DNA of 64,000 bases, from positions 192,001-256,000 of the forward strand of contig NZ_JACBFS010000007.1 in the NCBI RefSeq assembly GCF_022138605.1, written 5' to 3'. Numbering within the stretch: the first letter of the stretch is position 1; every line of letters begins with the position of its first letter. This DNA is from Xanthobacter sp. NM-25. Its GTDB lineage: Bacteria; Pseudomonadota; Alphaproteobacteria; Rhizobiales; Xanthobacteraceae. Below the pieces are notes generated by a model. That model saw only the letters and a list, made by a program, of their open reading frames with translations, did no database searches and had not been told where the DNA came from. Positions 41,879 through 51,140 of the stretch are shown in pieces. The position numbers and the translations under genes are program-made.

Positions 41879-43668
41879 GCATCGTGCCCATGCGCCGCCT
41901 TACCTTGTGCGGCCCCCTCGCCGACAAGGCGGATACCCTCAAGGCGCTGCAGAAGCTCGGGGTGATGCACCTCATCCCGCTCACCGAGGCGGCGCCTCTG
42001 GCACCGCGCGACGCCACCCGCATCAACCGCACCCAGGCCGCCTATCGCCACCTCACGGAGGCGCCAGACAAGCGCCTGCCCTACCGGCCCAAGACCCCGT
42101 TCGATCTCGACGTGGTGGTGGCGGAAGTGCTGGAGAACCGGTCCCTGCTGCGCACCCTGCGCGACCGGCGCGACGTCCTGCAGGCCCGCATCGAGGCCCT
42201 CGCCCCCTGGGGCGACATCCATTTCCCGCCGCTGGAGGCCCTGGCCGGCCAGCGGCTGTGGTTCTACGCCCTGCCCATCGGCCAGCGCGCCGCCCTCGAC
42301 CTTGTGCGCCTGCCCTGGCACGTGGTGCGCAAGGGCACCACCAATCTCTATGTGGCCGTGATCGCGCCCGAGGAGCCGCCGGATGATCTGTTGCCGGTGC
42401 CGCGGGTGCATGTGGGCGCGGTGCCGCGCAGCGTGCTCAAGGTGGAGCTGGACGACAATGCCATCGCCATCGAGAAAGCGGAGAACACCCGCGCCGAGCT
42501 GAGCCGCTGGCGCCTGGCGCTGGGCACCCACCTCGCCGCCGCCGCCGACCAGGAGGACCTGCGCGACGCCGCCGAGCACACGTTCGATGCCGATGCGGTG
42601 TTCGCAATCCAGGGCTGGGTGCCGGCCCGCGCGGTGCCGGAGGTGGCGGCCCTGGCCGCCGACGGGCGCCTCGCCCTGGTGGACGAGGTGCCGGGACCGA
42701 GCGACGCGCCGCCCACCCTGCTGGACATTCCCAAGGGCCTGGAGAGCGGCGGCGACCTCACCAGCTTCTACACCAGCCCCGGCTATCGCAGCTGGGACCC
42801 GAGCCTCGTCGTGTTCTCCTCCTTCGCCTTGTTCTTCGCCATGATCGTGGCCGACGCCGGCTATGCGCTGCTGCTGGCGCTCGGCACCCTGGCGTTCTGG
42901 CGGCGGCTCGGGGCGCGCCCGGCCGGCCGGCGCGCCCGGGTGCTGCTCATCACCCTTGCCGGAGCCGCCCTTCTCTATGGGGTGCTGGCGGGCTCCTATT
43001 TCGGCCTGAAGCCCCCCGCCGGCTCCCTGCCCGCGGCCCTCGCCATCATCCATATCAACGACTTCGACCAGATGATGCAGCTCTCCCTCATCATCGGCGT
43101 GGTGCATCTCACGGTGGCGCTGGGGGCGGTGGCGTGGCTCAACCGGGACCGCGGCGCCGGCCTCTCCGCTTTGGGCTGGATCGTCACCCTGTGGTCGGGC
43201 CTGGCCGCCTTCCTCGCCCAGGGCAGCGGCGGGGAAAGCCTGGCCTACGGCGCCATCGCGCTCGGCCTCGCCCTGGTGTTCGTCGGCGCCGCCGCCGCGA
43301 CCCCGGTGGAGGCGCCCCTCGGCTGGCTGAAGCGGCTCGCCGCCGGGGTGCTCGCCCTCACCTCGGTGACCAAGCTGTTCGGCGACGTGCTGAGCTATCT
43401 GCGCCTGTTCGCCCTGGGCCTTGCCAGCGCCTCGCTGGCCGCCACCTTCAACGCGCTGGCGGTGGAGATGCGCGGCACCCATCCCGGCCTCGGCGTGGTG
43501 CTGATGATCGCCATCCTGGCGTTCGGCCATGTCACCAACATCGCCCTCGGCCTCATGAGCGGCGTGGTGCACGGGCTGCGCCTGAACTTCATCGAATTCT
43601 TCGGCTGGGGCCTGACCGAGGAGGGTTATCCCTTCCGCGCCTTCGCCCGCCGGGAGCTTCCCCAATGA
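41875..43668 (+). CDS. V/A-type ATPase membrane subunit I
   Basis: Membrane stator subunit (a/I homologue), 597 residues. The N-terminal half is soluble and coiled-coil-like (residues 1-300). The C-terminal half has about seven membrane helices from residue 310 onward. The conserved LSYLRLFALGLASASLA segment carries the arginine that faces the rotor carboxylate. It pairs with subunit K to form the ion path. The 31-base gap to subunit K is the widest up to that point in this operon. Confidence 0.92.
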   Translation: MSIVPMRRLTLCGPLADKADTLKALQKLGVMHLIPLTEAAPLAPRDATRINRTQAAYRHLTEAPDKRLPYRPKTPFDLDVVVAEVLENRSLLRTLRDRRDVLQARIEALAPWGDIHFPPLEALAGQRLWFYALPIGQRAALDLVRLPWHVVRKGTTNLYVAVIAPEEPPDDLLPVPRVHVGAVPRSVLKVELDDNAIAIEKAENTRAELSRWRLALGTHLAAAADQEDLRDAAEHTFDADAVFAIQGWVPARAVPEVAALAADGRLALVDEVPGPSDAPPTLLDIPKGLESGGDLTSFYTSPGYRSWDPSLVVFSSFALFFAMIVADAGYALLLALGTLAFWRRLGARPAGRRARVLLITLAGAALLYGVLAGSYFGLKPPAGSLPAALAIIHINDFDQMMQLSLIIGVVHLTVALGAVAWLNRDRGAGLSALGWIVTLWSGLAAFLAQGSGGESLAYGAIALGLALVFVGAAAATPVEAPLGWLKRLAAGVLALTSVTKLFGDVLSYLRLFALGLASASLAATFNALAVEMRGTHPGLGVVLMIAILAFGHVTNIALGLMSGVVHGLRLNFIEFFGWGLTEEGYPFRAFARRELPQ

Positions 43669-43699
43669 CCAGCGCCCCACCGTTGAGAGAGGCACGCGC

Positions 43700-44140
43700 A
43701 TGAATGATCTCGTCATCGCCCTCGGCTGGCTCGGCATCTTCGCCCCCATGGGGCTCGGGGCGCTGGGCGCGGCCATCGGCGTGTCCATCGCCGGCCAGGC
43801 GGCCATCGGCGCCATGGTGGAGACCGACAGCGGCTATGGCCGCTATATCGGCATCTCGGTCATCCCCTCCTCGAACGTCATCTACGGCATCGTGGTGATG
43901 TTCTCTCTGCAGCAGCCGGTCACCGCGCACAGCGCCGGCGCCCTGTTCGGCATCGGCTTCATCGCCGCGCTGGTGCTGCTCTACACGGCGGTGTGGCAGG
44001 GCCGCGCCTGCGCCAGCGCCATCGCCGCCTCCAAGACCAAGCCGGAGATTTTCGGCCTGGCGCTGGCACCGGCCGCCATCGTCGAGGGCTTCGCCGTGTT
44101 CGCCTTCGTGTTTGCCCTGGTGCTGGCGCGCACCATCTGA
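43700..44140 (+). CDS. V/A-type ATPase rotor subunit K (c-ring)
   Basis: Proteolipid of 146 residues with four membrane helices, that is two hairpins fused, as in V-type ATPases. Only one carboxylate per protein is placed for ion binding: Glu129 in PAAIVEGFAVFAF. The first hairpin has PSSNVIYG at 56-63, in the place of the P-x-TQ sodium-ligand motif of Enterococcus NtpK. Proton or sodium specificity is therefore open. AGAGAGGCACGCGC precedes the ATG. Confidence 0.92.
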   Translation: MNDLVIALGWLGIFAPMGLGALGAAIGVSIAGQAAIGAMVETDSGYGRYIGISVIPSSNVIYGIVVMFSLQQPVTAHSAGALFGIGFIAALVLLYTAVWQGRACASAIAASKTKPEIFGLALAPAAIVEGFAVFAFVFALVLARTI

Positions 44141-44157
44141 ATCCGAAGGAGCGCGCC

Positions 44158-44853
44158 ATGGTCCACAAATCCGACGCCGCCTTGTCCACCGCCTCGGGGG
44201 TGGAAACCCTCATCTCCCGCCTGCGTGACGAGGGGGTGGACGCCGGCCGCCAGGAGGCCGAGCGCCTGGTCGGCGAGGCCCGCGCCCACGCCCGCGAGAT
44301 CCTGGAGAAAGCCGAGGCCCAGGCCACCGCCGTGCGCGAGACCGCGCGGGCGGAAGCCGAGGCGCTGCGGCGCGCCGGCGAGGATGCTCTGCGCATCGCC
44401 GTGCGGGACGCCATGCTGGACCTGAAAGCCCAGCTCGCCCAACGCTTCGCGGCGGATGTGGCCAAGACCGTCTCCCAGGTGATGCGCGACGAGGAACTGC
44501 TCAAGGCCATGATCCTGGCGGTGGCGGGCCGCGCCCGGGACGAGGCCGACCTCGACCGTGCCGAAACGCTGGTGGTGAGCCTGCCGCGCCAGGCGGTGGG
44601 CCTCGACGAGCTGCGGCGCAATCCCGAGGAGATGGTGGCCGGCTCCCTCACCCATTTCGCCGCCTGCTGCGCCGCCGAGATGCTGCGCGGCGGAGTGAGC
44701 TTCGATCGCCAGGAGGGGCCGGGCGGGGGCATCCGCATAAAGCTCGTCGATCGCGGCGTCAGCGTCGACCTCACCGACGCCGCCGTGGCCGAGGTGCTGC
44801 TGGCCCACCTCCAGCCCCGCTTCCGCGCCCTTCTGGAAGGGGTGGTGCGATGA
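44158..44853 (+). CDS. V/A-type ATPase subunit E
   Basis: Peripheral-stalk subunit of 231 residues. The N-terminal half is a long Ala/Glu/Arg coiled coil (ARAHAREILEKAEAQATAVRE), the C-terminal half a globular domain that caps the A3B3 head. AAGGAG precedes the ATG at 44158. No subunit G, the usual partner of E, is recognisable in the operon. The stop overlaps the DUF2764 gene. Confidence 0.85.
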   Translation: MVHKSDAALSTASGVETLISRLRDEGVDAGRQEAERLVGEARAHAREILEKAEAQATAVRETARAEAEALRRAGEDALRIAVRDAMLDLKAQLAQRFAADVAKTVSQVMRDEELLKAMILAVAGRARDEADLDRAETLVVSLPRQAVGLDELRRNPEEMVAGSLTHFAACCAAEMLRGGVSFDRQEGPGGGIRIKLVDRGVSVDLTDAAVAEVLLAHLQPRFRALLEGVVR

Positions 44854-45542
44854 TCGCCGGCCATGATCCCTATGTGATGGAGATGGCCAGCCTGCCGGCG
44901 CTGGGTCCGCTGCTCGGCACCACCACCCCGGCCATCAGCGCCACCCGGCTGGAGGAGCGGCTGCGCAACCTCGCCCCCGAGGACCGGGCCGATCTCGACG
45001 CGCTGGATGCCGCTTTGTCCTGGGACCGCATCGACCTCGGCGAGAGCGACGCCGCGTTCGTCGCCGCCGTCACCAAGGTGGTGGCGCGGGCCCGCAACGA
45101 CACCCTGCGCGCCGCCCTCCGCGACCGGCTGGAAATCCGCACCCTGATCGCCGCCCTGCGCCGCCGCCACAGGGGTGGCGAGGCCCCCGCCCATGGCGAA
45201 GCCTGGGGCTATGGCCGCTTCACCGAGACCATCCGCACCCATTGGGCCGCCCCCGATTTCGGCGTCGGCCATTCCTTTGTCTGGGTGAACAAGGCCCGCG
45301 AGCGGCTGGAGGCGGGCGACACCGCCGGGCTCGAGCGGGTGATCCTGCAAGCGGCGTGGGATGCCGCCGGCCGCTATGGGGACGGCCATACCTTCGATTT
45401 CGAGGCGGTGGCGCTCTATGTGCTGCGCTGGCGCCTCGCCGACCGCTGGGCCCGCTATGACGTGGCCGCCGCCACCACCCGCTTCGCCGCGCTGCTCGAC
45501 GCCGCGCGCGACGCCGGCCAGCCCTCCGGGATTGCCCCATGA
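44850..45542 (+). CDS. DUF2764 protein of V-ATPase operons
   Basis: A 230-residue soluble protein matching, by context and pattern (MASLPALGPL near the N-terminus, repeated helical segments, EIRTLIAALRRR), the DUF2764 family. That family occurs between subunits E and A in Chlamydia, spirochaete and Bacteroidetes V-ATPase operons, where it is considered the stand-in for subunit C. Here too it sits between E and A, overlapping both by four bases. The recognition is partly from context. Confidence 0.75.
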   Translation: MIAGHDPYVMEMASLPALGPLLGTTTPAISATRLEERLRNLAPEDRADLDALDAALSWDRIDLGESDAAFVAAVTKVVARARNDTLRAALRDRLEIRTLIAALRRRHRGGEAPAHGEAWGYGRFTETIRTHWAAPDFGVGHSFVWVNKARERLEAGDTAGLERVILQAAWDAAGRYGDGHTFDFEAVALYVLRWRLADRWARYDVAAATTRFAALLDAARDAGQPSGIAP

Positions 45543-47341
45543 CCGTGGACGCCACCGCCACCATCGTCGCCGTGCAGGAAGACATCGTCCGCCTGCGCCT
45601 CACCGATCCGGCCCGCGGCCGGCTGATGAAGAATGAGGTGGTCTATATCCGCCCCGCCCGCGCTCCCGCGCAGCGCCTCAAGGCCGAGGTGCTGCGGGTG
45701 CTGGGGGATGAGGCGGACGCCCAGGTCTATGAGAGCACCGGCGGCATCGGCCTTGGCGATGGCGTCGAGCAGACCGGCCAATTGCTGTCGGTGCGGCTCG
45801 GCCCGGGCCTCCTCGGGCAGGTCTATGACGGCCTGCAGAATCCGCTGGAGGCGCTGGCCCACGGCCATGGCGTGTTCCTGCCCAAGGGCGTCGCCGCGCC
45901 GGGGCTCGACCCCCATGCCAAATGGGCCTTCTCCGCCACCCGCCGGGTGGGCGACAGGGTGAAGGCCGGCGACGTGCTGGGCACGGTGCCGGAAGGGGCC
46001 ATCACCCACAAGATCATGGTGCCGTTCGCCCTCGACGAGGATTGGACGGTGAGCTGGATCCGCGACGGCTCGGTGAACGTGGACGAGCCGGTGGCGCGCA
46101 TCACCGCCCCCTCCGGCGCCGAGCGCACCCTGACGCTGGCCCAGGACTGGCCGGTGCGGCGCGCCCTGCCGCGGCTGCAATTGCGCAACGGCAGCGCGAC
46201 CCGGCTCTATCCTTCCGAGCCCATGATCACCACCCAGCGCATCATCGACACCTTCTTCCCGGTGGCGCAGGGGGGCGCGGCCTGCATTCCCGGGCCGTTC
46301 GGCGCCGGCAAGACGGTGCTGCTCAACCTCATCGCCCGCCATTCGGACGTGGACGTGGTGATCCTCGTGGCCTGCGGCGAACGGGCCGGCGAGGTGGTGG
46401 AGACCATCACCGATTTCCCCCGCCTCAAGGACCCGCGCACCGGCGGTTCGCTGATGGATCGCACGGTGATCGTCTGCAACACCTCGTCCATGCCGGTGGC
46501 CTCGCGGGAGGCCTCCATCTACACCGGCATCACCATCGGCGAATACTATCGCCAGATGGGGCTGAAGACGCTGATGATCGCCGATTCCACCTCGCGCTGG
46601 GCCCAGGCCATGCGCGAGACCTCCGGCCGGCTGGAGGAGATCCCCGGCGAGGAGGCGTTTCCCGCCTATCTCGACAGCGCCATCAAGGGCGTCTACGAGC
46701 GCGCCGGCGTCATCCGCGCCAATGACGGAGCCGAAGGGGCCTTCACCATCATCGGCGCGGTCTCCCCCGCCGGTGGCAATTTCGAGGAGCCGGTCACCCA
46801 GTCCACCCTGGCGGCGGTGAAGTGCTTCCTCGGCCTCTCCTATGACCGCGCCTACAAACGCTTCTACCCGGCCATCGACCCCCTCACCTCCTGGTCACGC
46901 TACCGGCGGCAGATGGAGCCGTGGTTCGTCGACCATCTGGGCGCCGACTGGACCCACCAGGTGGACGAGATGATCGCTTTGCTGCAGCGGGGTGACGAGA
47001 TCCAGCGCATGGAGCAGGTGGCCGGCGAGGAGGGCATCAGCCTGGAGGATGCCCTGGCACTGGAGCAGGCGCGCTTCCTCGACATGGTGTTCCTGCAGCA
47101 GGACGCCTTCGATCCGGTGGACAGCTCGGTGGCCCCGGCCCGGCAGAAGGACCTGTTCGGCCGCGTCTACGCCATCGCCACCAGCCGCTACGAATTCGCC
47201 GACAAGGAGGCGCTGCGGCGCCATTTCACCAGGCTCACCGGCCTGTTCAAGAACCTCAATTATGCCGCCCCCTCGTCGCCGGATTTCACCCGCCTCAGCG
47301 CCGAGATCGACGCCCTGCACGAGTCCGTGCCGGTGACCTGA
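45539..47341 (+). CDS. V/A-type ATPase catalytic subunit A
   Basis: Catalytic subunit of 600 residues. The P-loop reads GPFGAGKTVL (usually GPFGSGKTV). Also seen are the A-type bulge domain, VACGERAGEV, the Walker B region LMIADSTSRWAQAMRE and the FPAYLDSAI segment after the arginine-rich loop. It is the last gene of the operon, overlapping the DUF2764 gene. A GGGGCCA-TC-TGGCCCC hairpin follows. Confidence 0.95.
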   Translation: MTVDATATIVAVQEDIVRLRLTDPARGRLMKNEVVYIRPARAPAQRLKAEVLRVLGDEADAQVYESTGGIGLGDGVEQTGQLLSVRLGPGLLGQVYDGLQNPLEALAHGHGVFLPKGVAAPGLDPHAKWAFSATRRVGDRVKAGDVLGTVPEGAITHKIMVPFALDEDWTVSWIRDGSVNVDEPVARITAPSGAERTLTLAQDWPVRRALPRLQLRNGSATRLYPSEPMITTQRIIDTFFPVAQGGAACIPGPFGAGKTVLLNLIARHSDVDVVILVACGERAGEVVETITDFPRLKDPRTGGSLMDRTVIVCNTSSMPVASREASIYTGITIGEYYRQMGLKTLMIADSTSRWAQAMRETSGRLEEIPGEEAFPAYLDSAIKGVYERAGVIRANDGAEGAFTIIGAVSPAGGNFEEPVTQSTLAAVKCFLGLSYDRAYKRFYPAIDPLTSWSRYRRQMEPWFVDHLGADWTHQVDEMIALLQRGDEIQRMEQVAGEEGISLEDALALEQARFLDMVFLQQDAFDPVDSSVAPARQKDLFGRVYAIATSRYEFADKEALRRHFTRLTGLFKNLNYAAPSSPDFTRLSAEIDALHESVPVT

Positions 47342-47359
47342 GCCCGCGCGGCCCGGCGC

Positions 47360-47375
47360 GGGGCCATCTGGCCCC
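47360..47375 (+). terminator. Hairpin after the V-ATPase operon
   Basis: Seven-base perfect stem GGGGCCA/TGGCCCC with a two-base loop, 18 bases past the subunit A stop. There is no T-run, so it is at best a weak or factor-dependent terminator. Confidence 0.4.
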
Positions 47376-47404
47376 TTGCCGGCGCCGCTCCGCTCCCATA
47401 AAAA

Positions 47405-47418
47405 AGCGAGCGCTCGCT
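47405..47418. promoter_or_regulatory. Palindrome AGCGAGC/GCTCGCT before the SDR gene
   Basis: A perfect 14-base palindrome inside the short AT-rich spot (AAAAAA...AAATTAG) that should be the promoter of the SDR gene. The form is typical of TetR-family operators. No TetR gene is adjacent, so the regulator would act from elsewhere. Confidence 0.45.
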
Positions 47419-47471
47419 CAAATTAGAAGAAGCGAGGCGAGACAGGGCAACGGGAAACACGGGAGGCATCC

Positions 47472-48239
47472 ATGGGCTTTCAGGTCACGCTCGACGGCCA
47501 GGCGGTACTGGTCACCGGCGCCTCGCAGGGGCTCGGCGCCTTCTTCGCCGAGCGGCTGGCCGCCGCCGGCGCCAAGGTGGCGCTGGGCGCCCGCAACGTG
47601 GCCGCCTGCGCGGCTTTGGCCGAGCGCATCACCGCGGCCGGCGGCACCGCTCTGCCCCTCGCCCTCGACGTCACCGATACCGCCTCCGCGGAGGCGGCGG
47701 TGACCGCCGCGGCCGACGCCTTCGGCCGGCTCGACGTGCTGGTGAACAATGCCGGCACCACCGCCACCAAGCCGCTCATGGACATGGACGAGGCCAGCTG
47801 GGACCGGGTGGTGGACACCAATCTCAAGGGCGCCTTCCTCACCGCCCAGGCGGCGGCCCGCCAGATGGTGAAGGACAGGCAGGGCGGCGCCATCATCAAT
47901 GTGGCGTCCATCCTCGGCCACCGGGTGGCGGGGCAGGTGGCGGCCTATGCCGCCTCCAAGGCGGCGCTGGTGCAGCTCACCCGCTCCATGGCCCTCGAAT
48001 GGGCCCGCTACGGCATCCGCGCCAATGCGCTGTGCCCCGGCTATGTGGAAACCGACCTCAACCGGGACTTCTTCGCCACCGAGGCGGGCGTGGCGCTGGT
48101 GAAGCGCATTCCCAACCGCCGCCTCGGCACCCTCGACGATCTCACCGGCCCGCTGCTGTTCCTGTGCTCGGACGCCTCCGCCTACATGAACGGCGCGAGC
48201 CTGGCGGTGGACGGCGGGCACCTCGTCTCCTCGCTCTGA
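47472..48239 (+). CDS. Short-chain dehydrogenase/reductase
   Basis: Classical SDR of 255 residues, NAD(P)H-dependent, acting on a hydroxyl or keto group of unknown substrate. Cofactor loop TGASQGLG at 15-22, NNAG at 92-95, and catalytic Ser146, Tyr159 and Lys163 (YAASK) are all in place; the end GASLAVDGGH is typical. GGGAGGCATCC is the ribosome-binding site. The gene stands alone after the V-ATPase operon with a palindromic operator candidate upstream. Confidence 0.92.
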   Translation: MGFQVTLDGQAVLVTGASQGLGAFFAERLAAAGAKVALGARNVAACAALAERITAAGGTALPLALDVTDTASAEAAVTAAADAFGRLDVLVNNAGTTATKPLMDMDEASWDRVVDTNLKGAFLTAQAAARQMVKDRQGGAIINVASILGHRVAGQVAAYAASKAALVQLTRSMALEWARYGIRANALCPGYVETDLNRDFFATEAGVALVKRIPNRRLGTLDDLTGPLLFLCSDASAYMNGASLAVDGGHLVSSL

Positions 48240-48357
48240 GGGCGGCACCGGCCTTGTCCACAGCGCGCGCACGGTGGCGCGAAAAATTCAAACCGCAGGC
48301 TTGTCAGTCCCCGGCCAGTTTGCTACACGAACGCCTCCTTCGGGGGCAACCTCGAGT

Positions 48358-48433
<76 letters not shown>

Positions 48434-48689
48434 CCTGAAGACCTGATGGCACGGAAGCCCGACGTCGGACGCGCGTCGGACCAGCCGTGGAGGGCGCCGC
48501 CCCATCCGGTCGAGACCTGGCCTTGCAGCCCGATGTCGACAGCCCTGCGGGAATGGCACACCGCCCCGGCGGTCAGCGCATGGGAGACGGTGGCATCTCG
48601 GCGACCATCCTATTAGGAAGACGTTCCAGACACCTTCCGACGGCTCCCCTTCGACGCCTGACGAGATTGCGAGATAGGCGGAACCAGCC

Positions 48690-50585
48690 GTGCCCTTCCT
48701 GACGTCCAACCCGGCCCTTGCCCGCTCCCTGGCCGAGCGCGAGTACAACGATCCCACCCCGGTGCAGCAGGCAGTGCTGGCGCCCGAGGCAGCCACCCGC
48801 GACCTTCTGGTCTCGGCCCAGACCGGCTCCGGCAAGACCGTCGCCTATGGCCTCGCCATGGCCGAGACCCTGCTGGGCACCGCCGAGCGCTTCGGCCCGG
48901 CCGGCGCGCCGCAGGCCCTGGTGGTGGCGCCCACCCGCGAGCTGGCCCTGCAGGTGCAGCGCGAGTTCAGCTGGCTCTATGCCGGCACCGGCGCGCGCAT
49001 CGTCTCCTGCGTCGGCGGCATGGACCCGCGCCAGGAACAGCGCCAGCTCAACCACGGCGCCCATATGGTGGTCGGCACCCCCGGGCGGCTGCGCGACCAT
49101 CTGGAGCGCGGCCGGCTCGATCTGTCGGCGCTGCAGGTGGCGGTGCTGGACGAAGCCGACGAGATGCTCGACCTGGGCTTCCGCGAGGATCTCGAATTCA
49201 TTCTTGAAGCGACGCCGCCGGAGCGGCGCAGCCTGCTGTTCTCGGCCACCATGCCGCGCGGCATCATCGCCCTCGCCCGGCGCTACCAGCACGACGCCCT
49301 GCGCATCGAGGTGGCGAGCGCGGAAGGCGGCCACGCCGACATCGAGTATCGCGCCATGCGGGTCGCCCCCACCGAGGTCGGCCATGCGGTAGTCAACGTG
49401 CTGCGCGCCCACGACACCCCCAGCGCCATCGTGTTCTGCAACACCCGCGACGCGGTGCGGCGGCTGCACGCCATGCTGCAGGAACGCCAGTTCGCCGCCG
49501 TCGCCCTCTCCGGTGAACTGAGCCAGAACGAGCGCAATCATGCCCTGCAGGCGCTGCGCGATGGCCGGGCGCGGGTCTGTGTCGCCACCGACGTCGCGGC
49601 CCGCGGCATCGACCTGCCGAACCTCGGCCTTGTCATCCACGCCGACCTGCCGAACGATGCCGAAAGCCTGCAGCACCGCAGCGGCCGCACCGGCCGGGCC
49701 GGCCGCAAGGGCGTCAGCGTTCTGCTGGTGCCGCCGTTCCGCCGCCGCCGCACCGAGGACCTGCTGCGGGGCCTCGGCATCCAGCCGGCCTGGTCCGGCC
49801 CGCCCACCGCCGAGGATATCCGCAAGCTCGACCACGAGCGCATGCTGCGCGATCCCCTCATCACCGAGGAGCCGAGCGAGGACGATCTCGCCGCCGCCCA
49901 GACCCTGCTGGCGGCCCATGCGCCCGAGCATCTGGCCGCCGCCCTGGTGCGCCTTTACCGGGCCGGCCTGCCGGCCCCGGAAGAGGTCAGCGATCCGGGC
50001 CTGTCGCGCAGCCCCCGCGACCGCGCCGCCGACCGGGATTTCGGTGGCGCCTCGGGCGCCGGCAGCGTCTGGTTCCGGCTCAATGTGGGCCGTCGCAACA
50101 ATGCCGATCCCAAATGGCTGCTGCCGCTGATCTGCCGGCACGGAAACGTCACCCGCAAGGAGATCGGCACCATCCGCATCTTCGATGACGAGACCGCGTT
50201 CGAGGTCAGCCTCGCCGCCGCCGATCGCTTCGGCAAGGCGGCCCGCAAGCCGGAGGGCGAGGATGTGATCATCGAGCCCCTGCCCGGCGCGCCACCGGCC
50301 CGGCCGGAGCGCTCCGGCAAGCCCATGCGCGGCCGGCCGCAGCGGGATCACCGGTCGCACGAGACGCCGTATCGGGAGAAGCCCCACCGCGGCAAGCCGT
50401 TCCGCGATGGGGCGGGGCATGCCGGCGTCGGCGAGGACCGGGGCGGCGCCCCGGGAAAGTCGCGCGCCGCCAAACCGTCTGCCGGCAAATCATCTGCTGG
50501 CGGCAAGCTCGACCGGCCACCGAAGGGCCGGCACTCCTCCCCCTCCGAGGGCAAGCCCAAGGGCAAAGGCAAACGCTACTCGTGA
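48690..50585 (+). CDS. DEAD-box RNA helicase with DbpA-type RNA-binding domain
   Basis: ATP-dependent RNA helicase of 631 residues. Motifs in order: Q motif (DPTPVQQAVL), AQTGSGKT at 43-50, PTRELALQV, TPGRL, DEAD (VLDEADEML), SAT (FSATMP), and HRSGRTGRAGRKG. Residues about 450-525 form a DbpA C-terminal RNA-binding domain (RLNVGRRNNADPKWLL, RKEIGTIRIFDDETAFEV), suggesting a ribosome-assembly role. A Lys/Arg/Gly-rich tail follows. The start is a GTG. Convergent with the EIIA gene. Confidence 0.93.
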   Translation: MPFLTSNPALARSLAEREYNDPTPVQQAVLAPEAATRDLLVSAQTGSGKTVAYGLAMAETLLGTAERFGPAGAPQALVVAPTRELALQVQREFSWLYAGTGARIVSCVGGMDPRQEQRQLNHGAHMVVGTPGRLRDHLERGRLDLSALQVAVLDEADEMLDLGFREDLEFILEATPPERRSLLFSATMPRGIIALARRYQHDALRIEVASAEGGHADIEYRAMRVAPTEVGHAVVNVLRAHDTPSAIVFCNTRDAVRRLHAMLQERQFAAVALSGELSQNERNHALQALRDGRARVCVATDVAARGIDLPNLGLVIHADLPNDAESLQHRSGRTGRAGRKGVSVLLVPPFRRRRTEDLLRGLGIQPAWSGPPTAEDIRKLDHERMLRDPLITEEPSEDDLAAAQTLLAAHAPEHLAAALVRLYRAGLPAPEEVSDPGLSRSPRDRAADRDFGGASGAGSVWFRLNVGRRNNADPKWLLPLICRHGNVTRKEIGTIRIFDDETAFEVSLAAADRFGKAARKPEGEDVIIEPLPGAPPARPERSGKPMRGRPQRDHRSHETPYREKPHRGKPFRDGAGHAGVGEDRGGAPGKSRAAKPSAGKSSAGGKLDRPPKGRHSSPSEGKPKGKGKRYS

Positions 50586-50610
50586 TCGGCGCCCATCCTG
50601 AGGGCGGCGC

Positions 50611-51081
50611 TCAGGCCCGGCCGGGCGCCGCCGCTGGCTCGGTGACGGCGGCGGCGTAGAGCTGCGCCGCGTCGCCCGCCAGCCGCATGGCCTCCCGCAC
50701 CTGCGACGCCCGCAGCTGCCGGGCGATGCAGGCCAGGACGTTGAGATGGGCCCCGGCGCCCTCCTCCGGCAGCAGCAGCACGAACACCATGTCCACCGGC
50801 ACGTCGTCAATGGCCTCGAACGGGACCGGGCTGGCCAGCCGCGCAAGCAGCCCCACCGGCTGGCGCAGGCCGGGGACCCGCGCGTGGGGAATGGCGACAC
50901 CCTCGCCGATGCCGGTGGAGCCGAGCCGCTCGCGGGCCGCCAACAGCTCCAGAATCTCGTCCCCCGGCCGGCCCAGCCGGCGGCCGGCGAGATCCGCCAG
51001 GCGCGCCAGCACCGCCGCCTTGGAGGCCGGCGCCAAATCGACGAAGACGTTCTCCGGCGAAAGAAAATCAGCAATCTGCAT
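50611..51081 (-). CDS. PTS EIIA domain protein (PtsN/EIIA-Ntr-like)
   Basis: A 156-residue EIIA domain of the fructose/nitrogen type. It begins MQIADFLSPENVFVDLAPASK and carries the phosphorylatable His66 in GIGEGVAIPHARVPG, with the LLLPEEGAGAHLNVLACIA segment typical of PtsN. It has no sugar-specific membrane domain, so it is likely regulatory. It stands 59 bases behind kdpE on the same strand as the last gene of the kdp set. In enterobacteria EIIA-Ntr binds KdpD and tunes Kdp expression, so a similar role is inferred. Confidence 0.85.
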   Translation of the reverse strand: MQIADFLSPENVFVDLAPASKAAVLARLADLAGRRLGRPGDEILELLAARERLGSTGIGEGVAIPHARVPGLRQPVGLLARLASPVPFEAIDDVPVDMVFVLLLPEEGAGAHLNVLACIARQLRASQVREAMRLAGDAAQLYAAAVTEPAAAPGRA

Positions 51082-51140
51082 GGGTCTCGTTCGCTTCATG
51101 GGGCGCGCGCCGGCCGATGCCGTGGCGCCACCGCCCGCCC

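Noticed and set aside
41851..43815. 654-codon open frame antisense to V-ATPase subunits I and K
   Set aside because: Same shadow composition (His/Gln/Gly), with no recognisable domain.
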